A stretch of DNA of 64,000 nucleotides from Desulfofustis glycolicus DSM 9705 (GTDB taxonomy: Bacteria > Desulfobacterota > Desulfobulbia > Desulfobulbales > Desulfocapsaceae). The notes under the pieces were generated by a model. It was not told the DNA's origin, ran no database searches, and worked only from the letters and a program-made list of their open reading frames with translations. Below are positions 16,891 to 25,140 of this stretch, one piece after another. The stretch's first letter is position 1; every line of letters starts with the position of its first letter. The stretch is from assembly GCF_900130015.1 (NCBI RefSeq), contig NZ_FQXS01000003.1, forward strand, positions 1 to 64,000, in the 5' to 3' direction. Position numbers and translations under genes: made by a program.

Positions 16891-18057
16891 ATGATCTATC
16901 GACGTTTCGGCAAGACCGGCCTGGCCATGCCGGTCCTCAGCTTCGGCTGCATGCGAAGCATGCACGCCTGGCCGGATGATCCGGCCAAATCGATCCCGAC
17001 AACGGCCCAGCGACAGCTGACGGCCATTGTCGAAGAGGCCCTGGTACACGGCATTACCCATATCGAGACCGCCCAGGGCTATGGCTCGTCGGAGCGACAA
17101 CTCGGCACAATCCTAACTAATCTGCCGCGCCGCAGCTACCTGCTGCAGACCAAAGCGCCTCCCCGTTCGGATCCTGAAGACTTCACCGCATCGGTCCTGC
17201 AGTCCCTCGAACGGCTTCGAGTCGACCGCCTCGACCTGCTGGCCATCCACGGCATCAACGATCATCGTACACTATGGCAGAGCTGCCGGAAAAACGGCTG
17301 CCTGGCGGCCGCCCGCAGACTGCAGGATCGTGGTATCATCGATCATATCGGGTTTTCCGGCCACGCACCGCTGGAAGTAATCCGAGCGGCGGTGGAGCAC
17401 GAGGAGGACGGCGGCTTCGATTATCTCAACCTGCACTGGTACTATATCTTCGATGTCAACCGACCGGCCATCGAGGCCGCCGCAGCCCGGGACATGGGGA
17501 TTTTTATCATCAGCCCGACCGACAAAGGCGGTCACCTGCACAGTCCGAGCAAACCGTTGCGCGAGTTGACCAGCCCGCTGTCTCCAATGCTCTTCAACGA
17601 CTTCTGGTGCCTGCAGCAGCCCGGCATCTGCACCATCAGCATCGGCGCGTCGGCACCGGAGCACTTTGCTGAACACCTGCGAGTACTGCCGCTGCTCGAA
17701 CAGCAGTCGACTCCGCTGCTCGACGGCATCGACGGTCGGTTGCGCCTGGCCATGGCAGAAGCGACCGGCACCGAACGGCCCGATGCGCACTGGTTGCGGA
17801 TGCCGTCCTGGGACAACGCCCCCGGTCTGATCAACCTGTCGATGGTCATCTGGCTCTACAACCTGCTTCGCGGGTGGGGCATGAAGGATTACGCCAAGGC
17901 CCGCTACCGGATGCTGGGCCGGGGCTCGTCCTGGGTACCCGGAAACCATGCCGGCTCAACGGCGGCAGTCGACTTTTCCGGCATCTCCACCAATGCCGCC
18001 ATGACGAGCGGCGAATTAAGAAAACTGCTGATAAAGGCCCACCGAGCCCTCAATTGA
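16891..18057 (+). CDS. aldo/keto reductase with cysteine-free ferredoxin-like tail
   Basis: A 388-residue protein. The N-terminal 270 residues form an AKR barrel: start MIYRRFGKTGLAMPVLSFG, ETAQGYGSSE with Tyr64, QTKAP with Lys88, and LLAIHG with His120. The wording HIETAQGYGSSE matches the subgroup that carries a C-terminal ferredoxin domain (COG1453). Here the C-terminal 100 residues align in length and in the landmarks PGLINLS and WLYNLLRGWGMKDYAKARY, but the Cys of the iron-sulfur motifs are absent. The activity is therefore probably NAD(P)H-dependent carbonyl reduction without an Fe-S relay; the substrate is unknown. It is divergent from gloB with 131 bp between. Confidence 0.82.
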   Translation: MIYRRFGKTGLAMPVLSFGCMRSMHAWPDDPAKSIPTTAQRQLTAIVEEALVHGITHIETAQGYGSSERQLGTILTNLPRRSYLLQTKAPPRSDPEDFTASVLQSLERLRVDRLDLLAIHGINDHRTLWQSCRKNGCLAAARRLQDRGIIDHIGFSGHAPLEVIRAAVEHEEDGGFDYLNLHWYYIFDVNRPAIEAAAARDMGIFIISPTDKGGHLHSPSKPLRELTSPLSPMLFNDFWCLQQPGICTISIGASAPEHFAEHLRVLPLLEQQSTPLLDGIDGRLRLAMAEATGTERPDAHWLRMPSWDNAPGLINLSMVIWLYNLLRGWGMKDYAKARYRMLGRGSSWVPGNHAGSTAAVDFSGISTNAAMTSGELRKLLIKAHRALN

Positions 18058-18115
18058 AAACCGATCCCAGCCGCGGAGGATTATTCCGCCGATTATGACT
18101 ACCGATCAAACAGAA

Positions 18116-18580
18116 CTACTTGTCGGCCGTGTCATATTCGCGTCTGGCCTTTTCCCAGGAGTCGTTCATCGCCTGATAGGCATCTGAAAATCCCTTTTTC
18201 ATCTGTTCCCAGGCTCCGGCAGAGCTATTTTTGAAACTTCCATACCACTCGGCAAGTTCCTTTCTCTGCTCGCGCAGAGTTTGCAGGTTAGCCCTCGCTT
18301 TCTGACGGGCAGCCTGGGTCATCTTGTCCCAGTTATCGTCAATGCGACGTTCCAACTCGCCAATTCTCCGATCAAGCTTCGTGAGTGCCTGCCCTGCCTC
18401 TTCGATCGCCTGATCGCGCTGCTCAACGGTGTATTGTTGCAGGGTTGTCAACAACTCTTTCGTTTCCTTTTTGACATCCTGACCAGTCACCGTGTCATTG
18501 TCGGACTGCGCCTGTGCTATTGACAGGCAACCGAACAACATCAGGGCGATAACGTTAAGAAAGAAAGTATTTTTTCGCAT
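18116..18580 (-). CDS. exported alpha-helical coiled-coil protein, unknown function
   Basis: A 154-residue protein with an N-terminal signal (LNVIALMLFGCLSIAQAQ). Cleavage after AQA is likely; the LFGC segment is a weaker lipobox possibility. The mature part is almost wholly charged and helical, with heptad-like patterns (LDRRIGELERRIDDNWDKM and following) and no Cys. It probably sits in the periplasm as an extended helical protein. The ribosome site AGGAG precedes ATG 18580. Similar small helical exported proteins are frequent in this phylum but I cannot assign a function. Confidence 0.65.
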   Translation of the reverse strand: MRKNTFFLNVIALMLFGCLSIAQAQSDNDTVTGQDVKKETKELLTTLQQYTVEQRDQAIEEAGQALTKLDRRIGELERRIDDNWDKMTQAARQKARANLQTLREQRKELAEWYGSFKNSSAGAWEQMKKGFSDAYQAMNDSWEKARREYDTADK

Positions 18581-18774
18581 AGTCGGTCTCCTGAATGGAA
18601 AATGATGAGCTCTGTTCTTGTCCCGTACTCACTATGAGGCCGTCCGTTTCGACTGTCAATCACCATTCAAACGGGCTTCTGTAGAACCCAAGAACGTTTT
18701 CGCTCCCGGAGAAATCATGCGACGCCAATGAGAGAGGAGATACACCGTGCTGACAGGAACCAGAGAACTGCGCC

Positions 18775-19311
18775 CTAAAACCAGAATTCCGGGTACTTTC
18801 TCGTTTTCGGAATATTATTGATAACCAGCGCCACCACCAGCATGATCAACGACCCGGCGGCGACCGGCATCAGCACGTAGAGAAACCCGAGACGATGGAT
18901 GCCGTCGCCGCCGAGCACGGCAATCAGGGCCGTGGCGCCTCCGGGCGGATGCAGCGTCTTGGTCAGGTGCATCACGGCAATGGCCAGGGACACGGCCATC
19001 GCGGCGGCGACAAAGGGGGTCCCGCTCAGCAATTGCCAGACGCTCACACCGATGATTGCCGACAATACATGACCGCCGACCAGGTTGCGGGGCTGGGCCA
19101 GCGGGCTGCGAATGGCGCCGTAGATCAAAACCGCCGAAGCCCCGAACGAGCCGATCAGCAACAACAGTTCACTCTGACCGAGCAGCCGGTAATGGACCAA
19201 GGCGACGGCAGCGATCCCGAGAAAACTGCCGACCCATGACCATAAAATTTCGGTGGTGCTCACCCGGGGCGGACTCTGTCCGGCGCCGCGCATCTTCTGC
19301 AGAAAAGTCAT
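18775..19311 (-). CDS. HPP family integral membrane protein
   Basis: A 178-residue membrane protein with four to five helices and the family signature LHPPGGATAL (about residues 118-127). Its start ATG 19311 overlaps the stop of the CBS gene in an ATGA arrangement, which settles the start over the longer frame from 19344. In many bacteria HPP and CBS domains occur in a single polypeptide; here they are two coupled genes. Plant and cyanobacterial HPP proteins have been linked to nitrite transport, which makes its position next to a molybdoenzyme operon notable, but its substrate here is not known. Confidence 0.85.
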   Translation of the reverse strand: MTFLQKMRGAGQSPPRVSTTEILWSWVGSFLGIAAVALVHYRLLGQSELLLLIGSFGASAVLIYGAIRSPLAQPRNLVGGHVLSAIIGVSVWQLLSGTPFVAAAMAVSLAIAVMHLTKTLHPPGGATALIAVLGGDGIHRLGFLYVLMPVAAGSLIMLVVALVINNIPKTRKYPEFWF

Positions 19312-19928
19312 GACCGCTCTCCTATCCCGAGCAGGCAATGGCAATGCACCAGGTCGGTACGAGTGACGATGCCGATCGGTTGCCCGTCGGGATCGACAAT
19401 CGGCAGCCTGTTGATGCGCTTTTTGGCAAACAGCGCTGCCATGTCGGCCGCATTGATCTCCGGCCCACCGCTGATCGGCGGCCGGGTCATAATCTCTCCC
19501 ACCCGGTGATTGCGCAATGCTGTCACCAGACAGCCCTCGTTGTTCAGACAGTGAGAGATGATCTTCATAAAGGTCGGCTCCAGACCAACGCCCATCCGCA
19601 GCAGAAAATCCTTTTCCGACAGCACACCGATCAGCAGTCCCTGATCATTGACCACCGGGGCCCCGGAAATACCCTTTTCGGCCAGCAGCAGCGCCGCCTG
19701 CTGCAGATCAAGTGCGTGGTTGAGGCAATGAACCGGCCGACTCATGATCTCTCCGGCCGTCCGGTGTCGGGTCAGGCGATCGACGGCATGGTGGTAGGCG
19801 AGCAAAAAAATTTCCCGGAAATCGCCTGGGCTGATATCGATGTACCCTTCAATGTCCCGCATCGCCTCGACAATATCGGTTTCACTGATCTCAATCTGGA
19901 TATCGTCTGCTAGCCGGCGCTCTTTCAT
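19308..19928 (-). CDS. tandem CBS-domain protein coupled to HPP protein
   Basis: A 206-residue soluble protein. An N-terminal helical part (1-60) is followed by two CBS motifs: AGEIMSRPVHCL...GISGAPVVNDQGLLIGVLSEKDFL (about 63-118) and VGEIMTRPPISG...RINRLPIVDPDGQPIGIVTRTDLV (about 145-198). Paired CBS motifs usually bind adenine nucleotides and report energy state. ATG 19928 has GAGGAAC upstream. It is translated just before, and coupled to, the HPP membrane protein and probably regulates it. The operon is divergent from the molybdoenzyme operon and shares its control region. Confidence 0.85.
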   Translation of the reverse strand: MKERRLADDIQIEISETDIVEAMRDIEGYIDISPGDFREIFLLAYHHAVDRLTRHRTAGEIMSRPVHCLNHALDLQQAALLLAEKGISGAPVVNDQGLLIGVLSEKDFLLRMGVGLEPTFMKIISHCLNNEGCLVTALRNHRVGEIMTRPPISGGPEINAADMAALFAKKRINRLPIVDPDGQPIGIVTRTDLVHCHCLLGIGERS

Positions 19929-19990
19929 TGCTGTTCCTCTCTCTTGGGAAAATGGTAATCGCACTAGAAACATATAAAAATATTTTATCT

Positions 19991-20032
19991 TTGACTTAAG
20001 TCAAATGCTACACGACAAAGTCGTACTATGCT
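19991..20032 (+). promoter_or_regulatory. CRP/FNR-type operator and class II promoter of the molybdoenzyme operon
   Basis: TTGACTTAAGTCAA (19991-20004) is a perfect 14-base palindrome of the form TTGAC-N4-GTCAA, one base per half different from the FNR consensus TTGAT-N4-ATCAA. A -10 hexamer TATGCT lies at 20027-20032, its first base 29.5 nt from the palindrome centre. This is exactly the class II geometry with the activator centred at -41.5. A CRP/FNR-family activator (FNR- or HcpR-like) is therefore the likely regulator. Because the site is symmetric it could also act on the divergent CBS-HPP operon. Confidence 0.6.
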
Positions 20033-20156
20033 AAAAGAAAAAGAGGCGTTGACAACCCCGCAATCTTGTCAGGCTATCTTCAGACACGATCGAGACGTAA
20101 AGACCTCCAATCATAATCGCTTTTTCAGGCGATCAATACCCGAACAGGAGACCAGT

Positions 20157-22694
20157 ATGAAACTCGACAGAAGAACCTTCCTTCAGGCGGCCATCGGCAG
20201 CGGCTGCGCCTATGCCCTCGGCCTGCAGTTTTTCGATCTGGCCGGTCTCTCGGAGGCCCAGGCGGCAGAGTTGACCGAATTGGTCCGCTCGACCTGTTCG
20301 CCGAACTGTACCGGGGCCTGCGGCTTCAAGGCGCAGGTGGTCAACGGCAGGATCAGCACGCTGATCCAGGCCGCCGACTATCCCGAGCAATCCTATAACC
20401 CACGCGGCTGTTTGCGCGGCTTGTCGATGATGGATCTGATCTACGGCAAGGACCGGCTCAAATATCCGCTGATCCGCACCGGTGCCCGCGGCAGTGGCGA
20501 GTTCCGCCGAGCCGGTTGGGACGAGGCCCTCGACTATTGTGCGGCCAAGCTGACCGAGATTGCCGAGAAATACGGCCCGGAGGCTATCGCCACCACCGTC
20601 CAGGTGCCGGGTACCGGCTACGTGCAGAAAGGGGCGATGGTGGCCCTGGCCGGTCTGGCAAACTGGACCATGCACCACGGCTACGACCAGAACGGCGACC
20701 TGCCGATGTTCTGGCCGATGACCTTCGGTGTGCAGAGCGAAGAGCTGGAATCGCTCGAGTGGCCCAACGCCCGCACGACCATGATCTTCGGTTCCAACGT
20801 GATCCAGACCCGGCTGCCCGATGCCCATCACCTGATCGAGGCCAAGCGGCGCGGCCGGGTCATCGTCGTTGATCCCGATTTCTGCAGTACCGCTGCCAAG
20901 GCCGACCACTGGTTGCCGATCAAGGCCGACACCGATGCCGCCCTGGCCCTGGGCATGGCCCGGGTGATCATCGACAACGGCCGCTACAACCGGGCCTTCA
21001 TGCAGGACTTCACCGATTTTCCGCTGCTGGTCCGCCGCGACACCGGCAAACGGCTGCTGGCCGAAGAGACCGCCGTCCTGGCCGAGGCAGCCCGGCAAAA
21101 GGAAATCCCCGATTATCGCCGCTGCTTCGTCGTGCATGCTGGCGGTTCTCTGCAATTGCTCGATCCGGAAGACCTGCGGCCGACCGACGCCGACCTGGAA
21201 GGGGAGTTCCAGGTGGAGCTGATCGACGGTCGGCGTATTGTCGTTGAAACGGTCTTGACCGCACTGCGCCGCACCCTGACCGATTATGATCTCGACCGGG
21301 TCGCCGAAATTACCGGCCTTGATGCTGATCAGATCGAGCAGGTAGCCCTCGATGCGGCAGCCAATACGCCGCTGCACATCATCTACGGCGCCTCCAATTA
21401 CCAATGGTACAACGGCGATCTCAAAGGCCGCGCGCTGTCCCTGCTGCCGGTGCTGACCGGCAGCATCGGCGTCAGCGGCGGCGGCATCTCCACCTACGCC
21501 GGTCAGTATCGCATCCGTTTCAACCTGAAGAGCTGGTGGTTCCCGGAAGGCTCAAAACTGAACTGGGTGCCGTACCTGCACTTTCTCCAGGGTGACGGAC
21601 CCGGCTACCCGAAACACGGCATCAAGGCCATGGTCGGCGGCTGGGGCAACCCATTCGACCAGCACAACATGAGCAACATTCTCAAGGACCGGGCCACCTC
21701 CGGCGAGCTGGAATTCATCCTGACCACCGATTTTCAGATGTCCACCAGCTGCGTCTGGTCGGATGTGGTGCTGCCGGCCCCCTCCTGGTATGAAAAGCAC
21801 GACCTGACCGCCACCATTCTCCATCCCTATCTGCAATTACAGCAGCCGGCCATCAAACCGTTGTTTGAGAGCCGCTCGGAACTGTGGATCTTCCGGGAAC
21901 TGGCCAAACGGCTCAACCCGGCCTTCGAAAAACACTTTTACCCGGAGCTGGACGAAAACGAGGCGGCCATCAAGGCCATCGAGGTTCTACTGGCCACCGG
22001 CGGCAGAGAAACCGAAGGAATCACGCTGGAAATGCTGCGCCGCGGACCGATCCGCCTCAATTCCCCGGCCCCGGACAATCGCCAGATCCCGTTCTACGAG
22101 GAAGTACAGCACCGCCGGCCGTTTCCGCCGCGCAGCTATCCGGCACCGCTGACGGCAACCGCCCAGTTTCTGCGTTCCGGACGCATCGAGTTCTACAAGG
22201 ACGAGGATCTTTTCCTCAGCGAAGGCGAACAGCTGCCGGTCCACAAGGAAACCTACCTGGAGACCGAATACAAGGTCAATCCGGACAGTCGCGTTAGCTA
22301 TCGGCTGCGTTTTGTCACGAAAAACTCGCTGTATCGAGTCCATTCCACCCATTCCAACAATTCCATTCTGCTCGAATTGCAGGACAACAAACCCAAGGTC
22401 TTTCTCCACGAGGCGGATGCTCACGAGCGACACATCGACAACGGCGATCTGGTCCAGATCTACAACGATCGGGGGCAGACCAGGGCCAATGCCGTCATCG
22501 ATCCGGGCTGCAGCCGGGGGACGGCGATTTTCGAGGAGGGCTGGTGGTCACGCTATCTCGCCGAGGAAGGCTACAACACGCTCACCTGTCCGTGGATCAA
22601 GCCGTTACATGAAATCTATTTCGTCCCCGGCATCTGGTCTCCGACCACGGTGTGGAACGAATGCCTGGTAGACGTCAGGAGGATCAGCGCATGA
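20157..22694 (+). CDS. molybdopterin oxidoreductase catalytic subunit, DMSO reductase family (type II-like), Tat-exported
   Basis: An 845-residue precursor. The twin-arginine signal has DRRTFLQ at 4-10 and a hydrophobic core. One [4Fe-4S] site is formed by Cys47, Cys51, Cys55 and Cys84 (CSPNCTGAC...NPRGC). Around 174-189 the text GYDQNGDLPMFWPMTFG resembles type II enzymes (NarG, SerA, EbdA, DdhA), in which an Asp binds molybdenum; Asp177 is the candidate ligand. The cofactor-binding parts (FGSNVIQTR, VVDPDFCSTAAKAD, GSIGVSGGG, and the C-terminal NDRGQTRANAVI) are complete. ATG 20157 follows AGGAG. It forms an operon with Fe-S, NrfD and TorD genes, so it is a periplasm-facing quinol-linked reductase or dehydrogenase. 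Substrate is unknown: nitrate, an oxyanion, polysulfide or an organic compound are all possible. I see no in-frame TGA in it. Confidence 0.88.
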   Translation: MKLDRRTFLQAAIGSGCAYALGLQFFDLAGLSEAQAAELTELVRSTCSPNCTGACGFKAQVVNGRISTLIQAADYPEQSYNPRGCLRGLSMMDLIYGKDRLKYPLIRTGARGSGEFRRAGWDEALDYCAAKLTEIAEKYGPEAIATTVQVPGTGYVQKGAMVALAGLANWTMHHGYDQNGDLPMFWPMTFGVQSEELESLEWPNARTTMIFGSNVIQTRLPDAHHLIEAKRRGRVIVVDPDFCSTAAKADHWLPIKADTDAALALGMARVIIDNGRYNRAFMQDFTDFPLLVRRDTGKRLLAEETAVLAEAARQKEIPDYRRCFVVHAGGSLQLLDPEDLRPTDADLEGEFQVELIDGRRIVVETVLTALRRTLTDYDLDRVAEITGLDADQIEQVALDAAANTPLHIIYGASNYQWYNGDLKGRALSLLPVLTGSIGVSGGGISTYAGQYRIRFNLKSWWFPEGSKLNWVPYLHFLQGDGPGYPKHGIKAMVGGWGNPFDQHNMSNILKDRATSGELEFILTTDFQMSTSCVWSDVVLPAPSWYEKHDLTATILHPYLQLQQPAIKPLFESRSELWIFRELAKRLNPAFEKHFYPELDENEAAIKAIEVLLATGGRETEGITLEMLRRGPIRLNSPAPDNRQIPFYEEVQHRRPFPPRSYPAPLTATAQFLRSGRIEFYKDEDLFLSEGEQLPVHKETYLETEYKVNPDSRVSYRLRFVTKNSLYRVHSTHSNNSILLELQDNKPKVFLHEADAHERHIDNGDLVQIYNDRGQTRANAVIDPGCSRGTAIFEEGWWSRYLAEEGYNTLTCPWIKPLHEIYFVPGIWSPTTVWNECLVDVRRISA

Positions 22695-23365
22695 AAATGG
22701 GAATGGTCATCGATCTGGAAAAATGCATCGGCTGCCGATCCTGCATGGTGGCCTGTAAGCAGCATAACGCCCAACCGCCGAACACTTGGTGGAACCGGGT
22801 CTTCACGCCGGGCAGTCACCGCCACCTGACCCCGCCGGCCAAGGGGGTCGAGTATTTTCTGCCGGTGCACTGCCAGCACTGCGAGAACGCCCCCTGCGAA
22901 AAGGTGTGCCCGGTGGGCGCCACCTACCATGCCGAAGACGGCGCGGTACTGATCGATTTTGAGCGCTGCATCGGCTGCCGCTACTGCATGTCGGCCTGCC
23001 CATACGGGGTGCGCCAGTTCAACTGGGAGGACCCGGAAACGGCGCATCAGCGAGCCGGCTATCAGGAAGACTACCGCTTCGGCTACCCGGAAGACCATCG
23101 TCATCACGGCCGCCTGGTTTACACGCCGCTGCGCCCGAAAGGGGTTGTCGAGAAATGCACCTTCTGCGCCCAATACCGTGACCGGGGAGAATTACCGGCC
23201 TGCGTGCGCGGCTGCCCGGGCAAGGCCCGCTTCGTCGGCAACCTGGACGATCCGGACAGTGAAGTGAGCCTGATGGTCAAGAACCGCAGCGGTTTTTCCC
23301 TGCTGCCGGAAAAAGGGACCAAGCCCACCGTTTTCTACCTGCCGCCCAAAGTCAAGGAGGTGTAA
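22691..23365 (+). CDS. four-cluster ferredoxin-type electron-transfer subunit (PsrB/DmsB-like)
   Basis: A 224-residue subunit with four Cys groups, each with four Cys: CIGCRSCMVAC, CQHCENAPCEKVCP, CIGCRYCMSACPYG and CTFCAQYR...CVRGCPGKA. This is the standard set for four [4Fe-4S] clusters that carry electrons between the molybdenum subunit and the membrane anchor. It has no signal peptide and is probably co-exported with the Tat-bearing catalytic subunit. ATG 22691 overlaps the upstream stop as ATGA, which fixes the start against a longer frame from 22652. Confidence 0.93.
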   Translation: MKMGMVIDLEKCIGCRSCMVACKQHNAQPPNTWWNRVFTPGSHRHLTPPAKGVEYFLPVHCQHCENAPCEKVCPVGATYHAEDGAVLIDFERCIGCRYCMSACPYGVRQFNWEDPETAHQRAGYQEDYRFGYPEDHRHHGRLVYTPLRPKGVVEKCTFCAQYRDRGELPACVRGCPGKARFVGNLDDPDSEVSLMVKNRSGFSLLPEKGTKPTVFYLPPKVKEV

Positions 23366-23366
23366 C

Positions 23367-24596
23367 ATGTCAACACCCATGAAAGTCGCCCTCTGGATCA
23401 GCGGCTCGCTGTTTCTTGTCGCCTGTGCTGCCTGGATCTACCAGTTGCGTGAAGGGTTGATCCTGACCAACCTGCAGAATTCCTACTCCTGGGGGCTCTA
23501 CATCTCCGGTCTCGCCTTTTTCGTCGGCAACGCCGCCGGTGGCCTGGTGCTGACCTCGTCAATTTATCTCTTCGGCGTGAAAAAGCTCAAGCCGCTGGCC
23601 AAACTCGGGGCACTGACCGCCTTTGCCAATGTCACCGCGGCAATGCTCATCGTGCTGCCCGATATCGGTAAACCGTTTCGCCTCTACCAGATGCTGCTCC
23701 ACCCCAACTTGATGTCACCGCTCATCTGGGATGTCGTCGTCCTCAACCTCTATGCCCTCGCCTCGGCGCTCTATCTCTATATCCTGCTGCTGCCCGATCT
23801 GACCGGCAGACTGGCGAGATTTGCCATCCCGGTCGACGACCCGCACGCCTTCTCGGAAAAATGGGCCAAGCGCATCGCCCCGCCGGCGCTGCTCTTCGCC
23901 ATCGGTATCCACGTCGTCACCGCCTGGATCTTTTCCACCCAGGGCGGCCGCGACTGGTGGCATTCCCCGGCTATGGCCCCGGACTTCGTATCTGTGGCCA
24001 TCGCCGTCGGCACCACCGTGGTGCTGCTGGCCGGCGTGCTCGCCTACGGCACCGGCGAGCGTTACCAGGACGCCTACCGGACGCTCGGGCTGGTGATCTT
24101 TATCGCCACCTGTATCCATCTGTTCCTGATGATGAATGATCTGGTCATCCATGCCTGGTACGGTGGTGCTGAAACCACGAGTATCATGGCCGTCGCCTGG
24201 GGTGATTTCGCCTGGGCCCATATCCTGGAAGTGGTCGCCCCGCTGCTCGGCGCCGTGCTCTTGCTTCGTGAAGGGGTCAGGCGCTCACTGGCCGCAGTGT
24301 CCCTGGCCTCGGCACTGATCATCGGCGGCGTCTTTATCCATCGCTTCCTGCTGATGCCGGCTGCCTATAATGTCGTCCCGATGTCCCTCTCACCGCTCGG
24401 CCTGCCGGGCCACCACTGGTCGCTGCCGATCGCCTCCGGCCGCTTCTTCCCCGACCTGAGCACGTTTGTCGAGCACTATTCCTACGCTCCGTCACTGGTG
24501 GAAATCGTCATCCTGCTCGGCATCGTAGCCTATGCCGTGTTTCTGGTACTGTTGGCGGTAAGCCGCCTGCCGATCCTGCAACGGGAGGGGACATGA
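23367..24596 (+). CDS. NrfD-type membrane anchor subunit
   Basis: A 409-residue polytopic protein with about nine to ten hydrophobic helices and the NrfD/PsrC pattern (WGLYISGLAFFVGNAAGG; the loop with PDIGKPFRLYQMLLHPNLMSPLIWD; the C-terminal HRFLLMPAAYNVVPM). It has no heme-ligand pattern of the NarI type. Proteins of this family exchange electrons with menaquinone and in some complexes translocate protons. The gene starts one base after the stop of the Fe-S subunit gene with AAGGAGG just ahead, and ends overlapping the chaperone gene by four bases. Confidence 0.9.
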   Translation: MSTPMKVALWISGSLFLVACAAWIYQLREGLILTNLQNSYSWGLYISGLAFFVGNAAGGLVLTSSIYLFGVKKLKPLAKLGALTAFANVTAAMLIVLPDIGKPFRLYQMLLHPNLMSPLIWDVVVLNLYALASALYLYILLLPDLTGRLARFAIPVDDPHAFSEKWAKRIAPPALLFAIGIHVVTAWIFSTQGGRDWWHSPAMAPDFVSVAIAVGTTVVLLAGVLAYGTGERYQDAYRTLGLVIFIATCIHLFLMMNDLVIHAWYGGAETTSIMAVAWGDFAWAHILEVVAPLLGAVLLLREGVRRSLAAVSLASALIIGGVFIHRFLLMPAAYNVVPMSLSPLGLPGHHWSLPIASGRFFPDLSTFVEHYSYAPSLVEIVILLGIVAYAVFLVLLAVSRLPILQREGT

Positions 24597-25123
24597 ACGA
24601 GACGACCGATCTGTCGGCCGACCTGCGCTGTCTGTCACTGCTCTTCAGCTACCCCGATGAGCAGTGGGCGGCGGCCCCGATACCGCACAGCAAGGGAAAG
24701 GCGCTGTTGCAGGAGATGCGTGACGCAACACGAGTCACCCTGCAAAACGAATATGTGCGCCTGTTCATCAACGCCCTGCCGACCCTGCCATGTCCACCAT
24801 ACGGCTCTGTCTTTCTTGAAGGAACTGTTATGGGGCGCTCAACGGTGGAACTGGCCCAACGCTATAGAGCGTACGGTTTACACTCTACGGAGATGGCCGA
24901 CCATATTGGCGTTGAGTGCGAATTCCTCGCACTGCTCTCTTCCATGAGAGATCGCTCGGAAATCGCAGCCGATTGCGCATTCGTTACCGATCATCTGAAC
25001 AGCTGGACGGCGCCTTTTTTCGATCTTGTCGAGCAGCACGACCGGCTCGGCCCATATCACCATTGCGCCGCCTTCGGACGACAGGTTTGTGCCGCGACAT
25101 CTCGATCATTACTCAGCTGGTAG
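24593..25123 (+). CDS. TorD/DmsD-family molybdoenzyme chaperone
   Basis: A 176-residue all-helical cytoplasmic protein. It has the early segment LSLLFSYPDEQW, the family core EYVRLFINALPTLPCPPYGSVFLEG and the later EMADHIGVECEFLALLS, all typical of TorD-like chaperones that bind the Tat signal and help insert the cofactor. Its start overlaps the NrfD gene by four bases (ATGA). Length is somewhat short for the family, but both landmark regions are present. It ends 17 bp from the convergent trxB. Confidence 0.88.
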   Translation: MNETTDLSADLRCLSLLFSYPDEQWAAAPIPHSKGKALLQEMRDATRVTLQNEYVRLFINALPTLPCPPYGSVFLEGTVMGRSTVELAQRYRAYGLHSTEMADHIGVECEFLALLSSMRDRSEIAADCAFVTDHLNSWTAPFFDLVEQHDRLGPYHHCAAFGRQVCAATSRSLLSW

Positions 25124-25140
25124 GGGCTCGGCGCGCCGGC

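Noticed and set aside
20157-22694. Selenocysteine in the molybdoenzyme catalytic subunit
   Set aside because: The frame has no internal TGA, and the metal ligand region has an Asp-rich type II wording.
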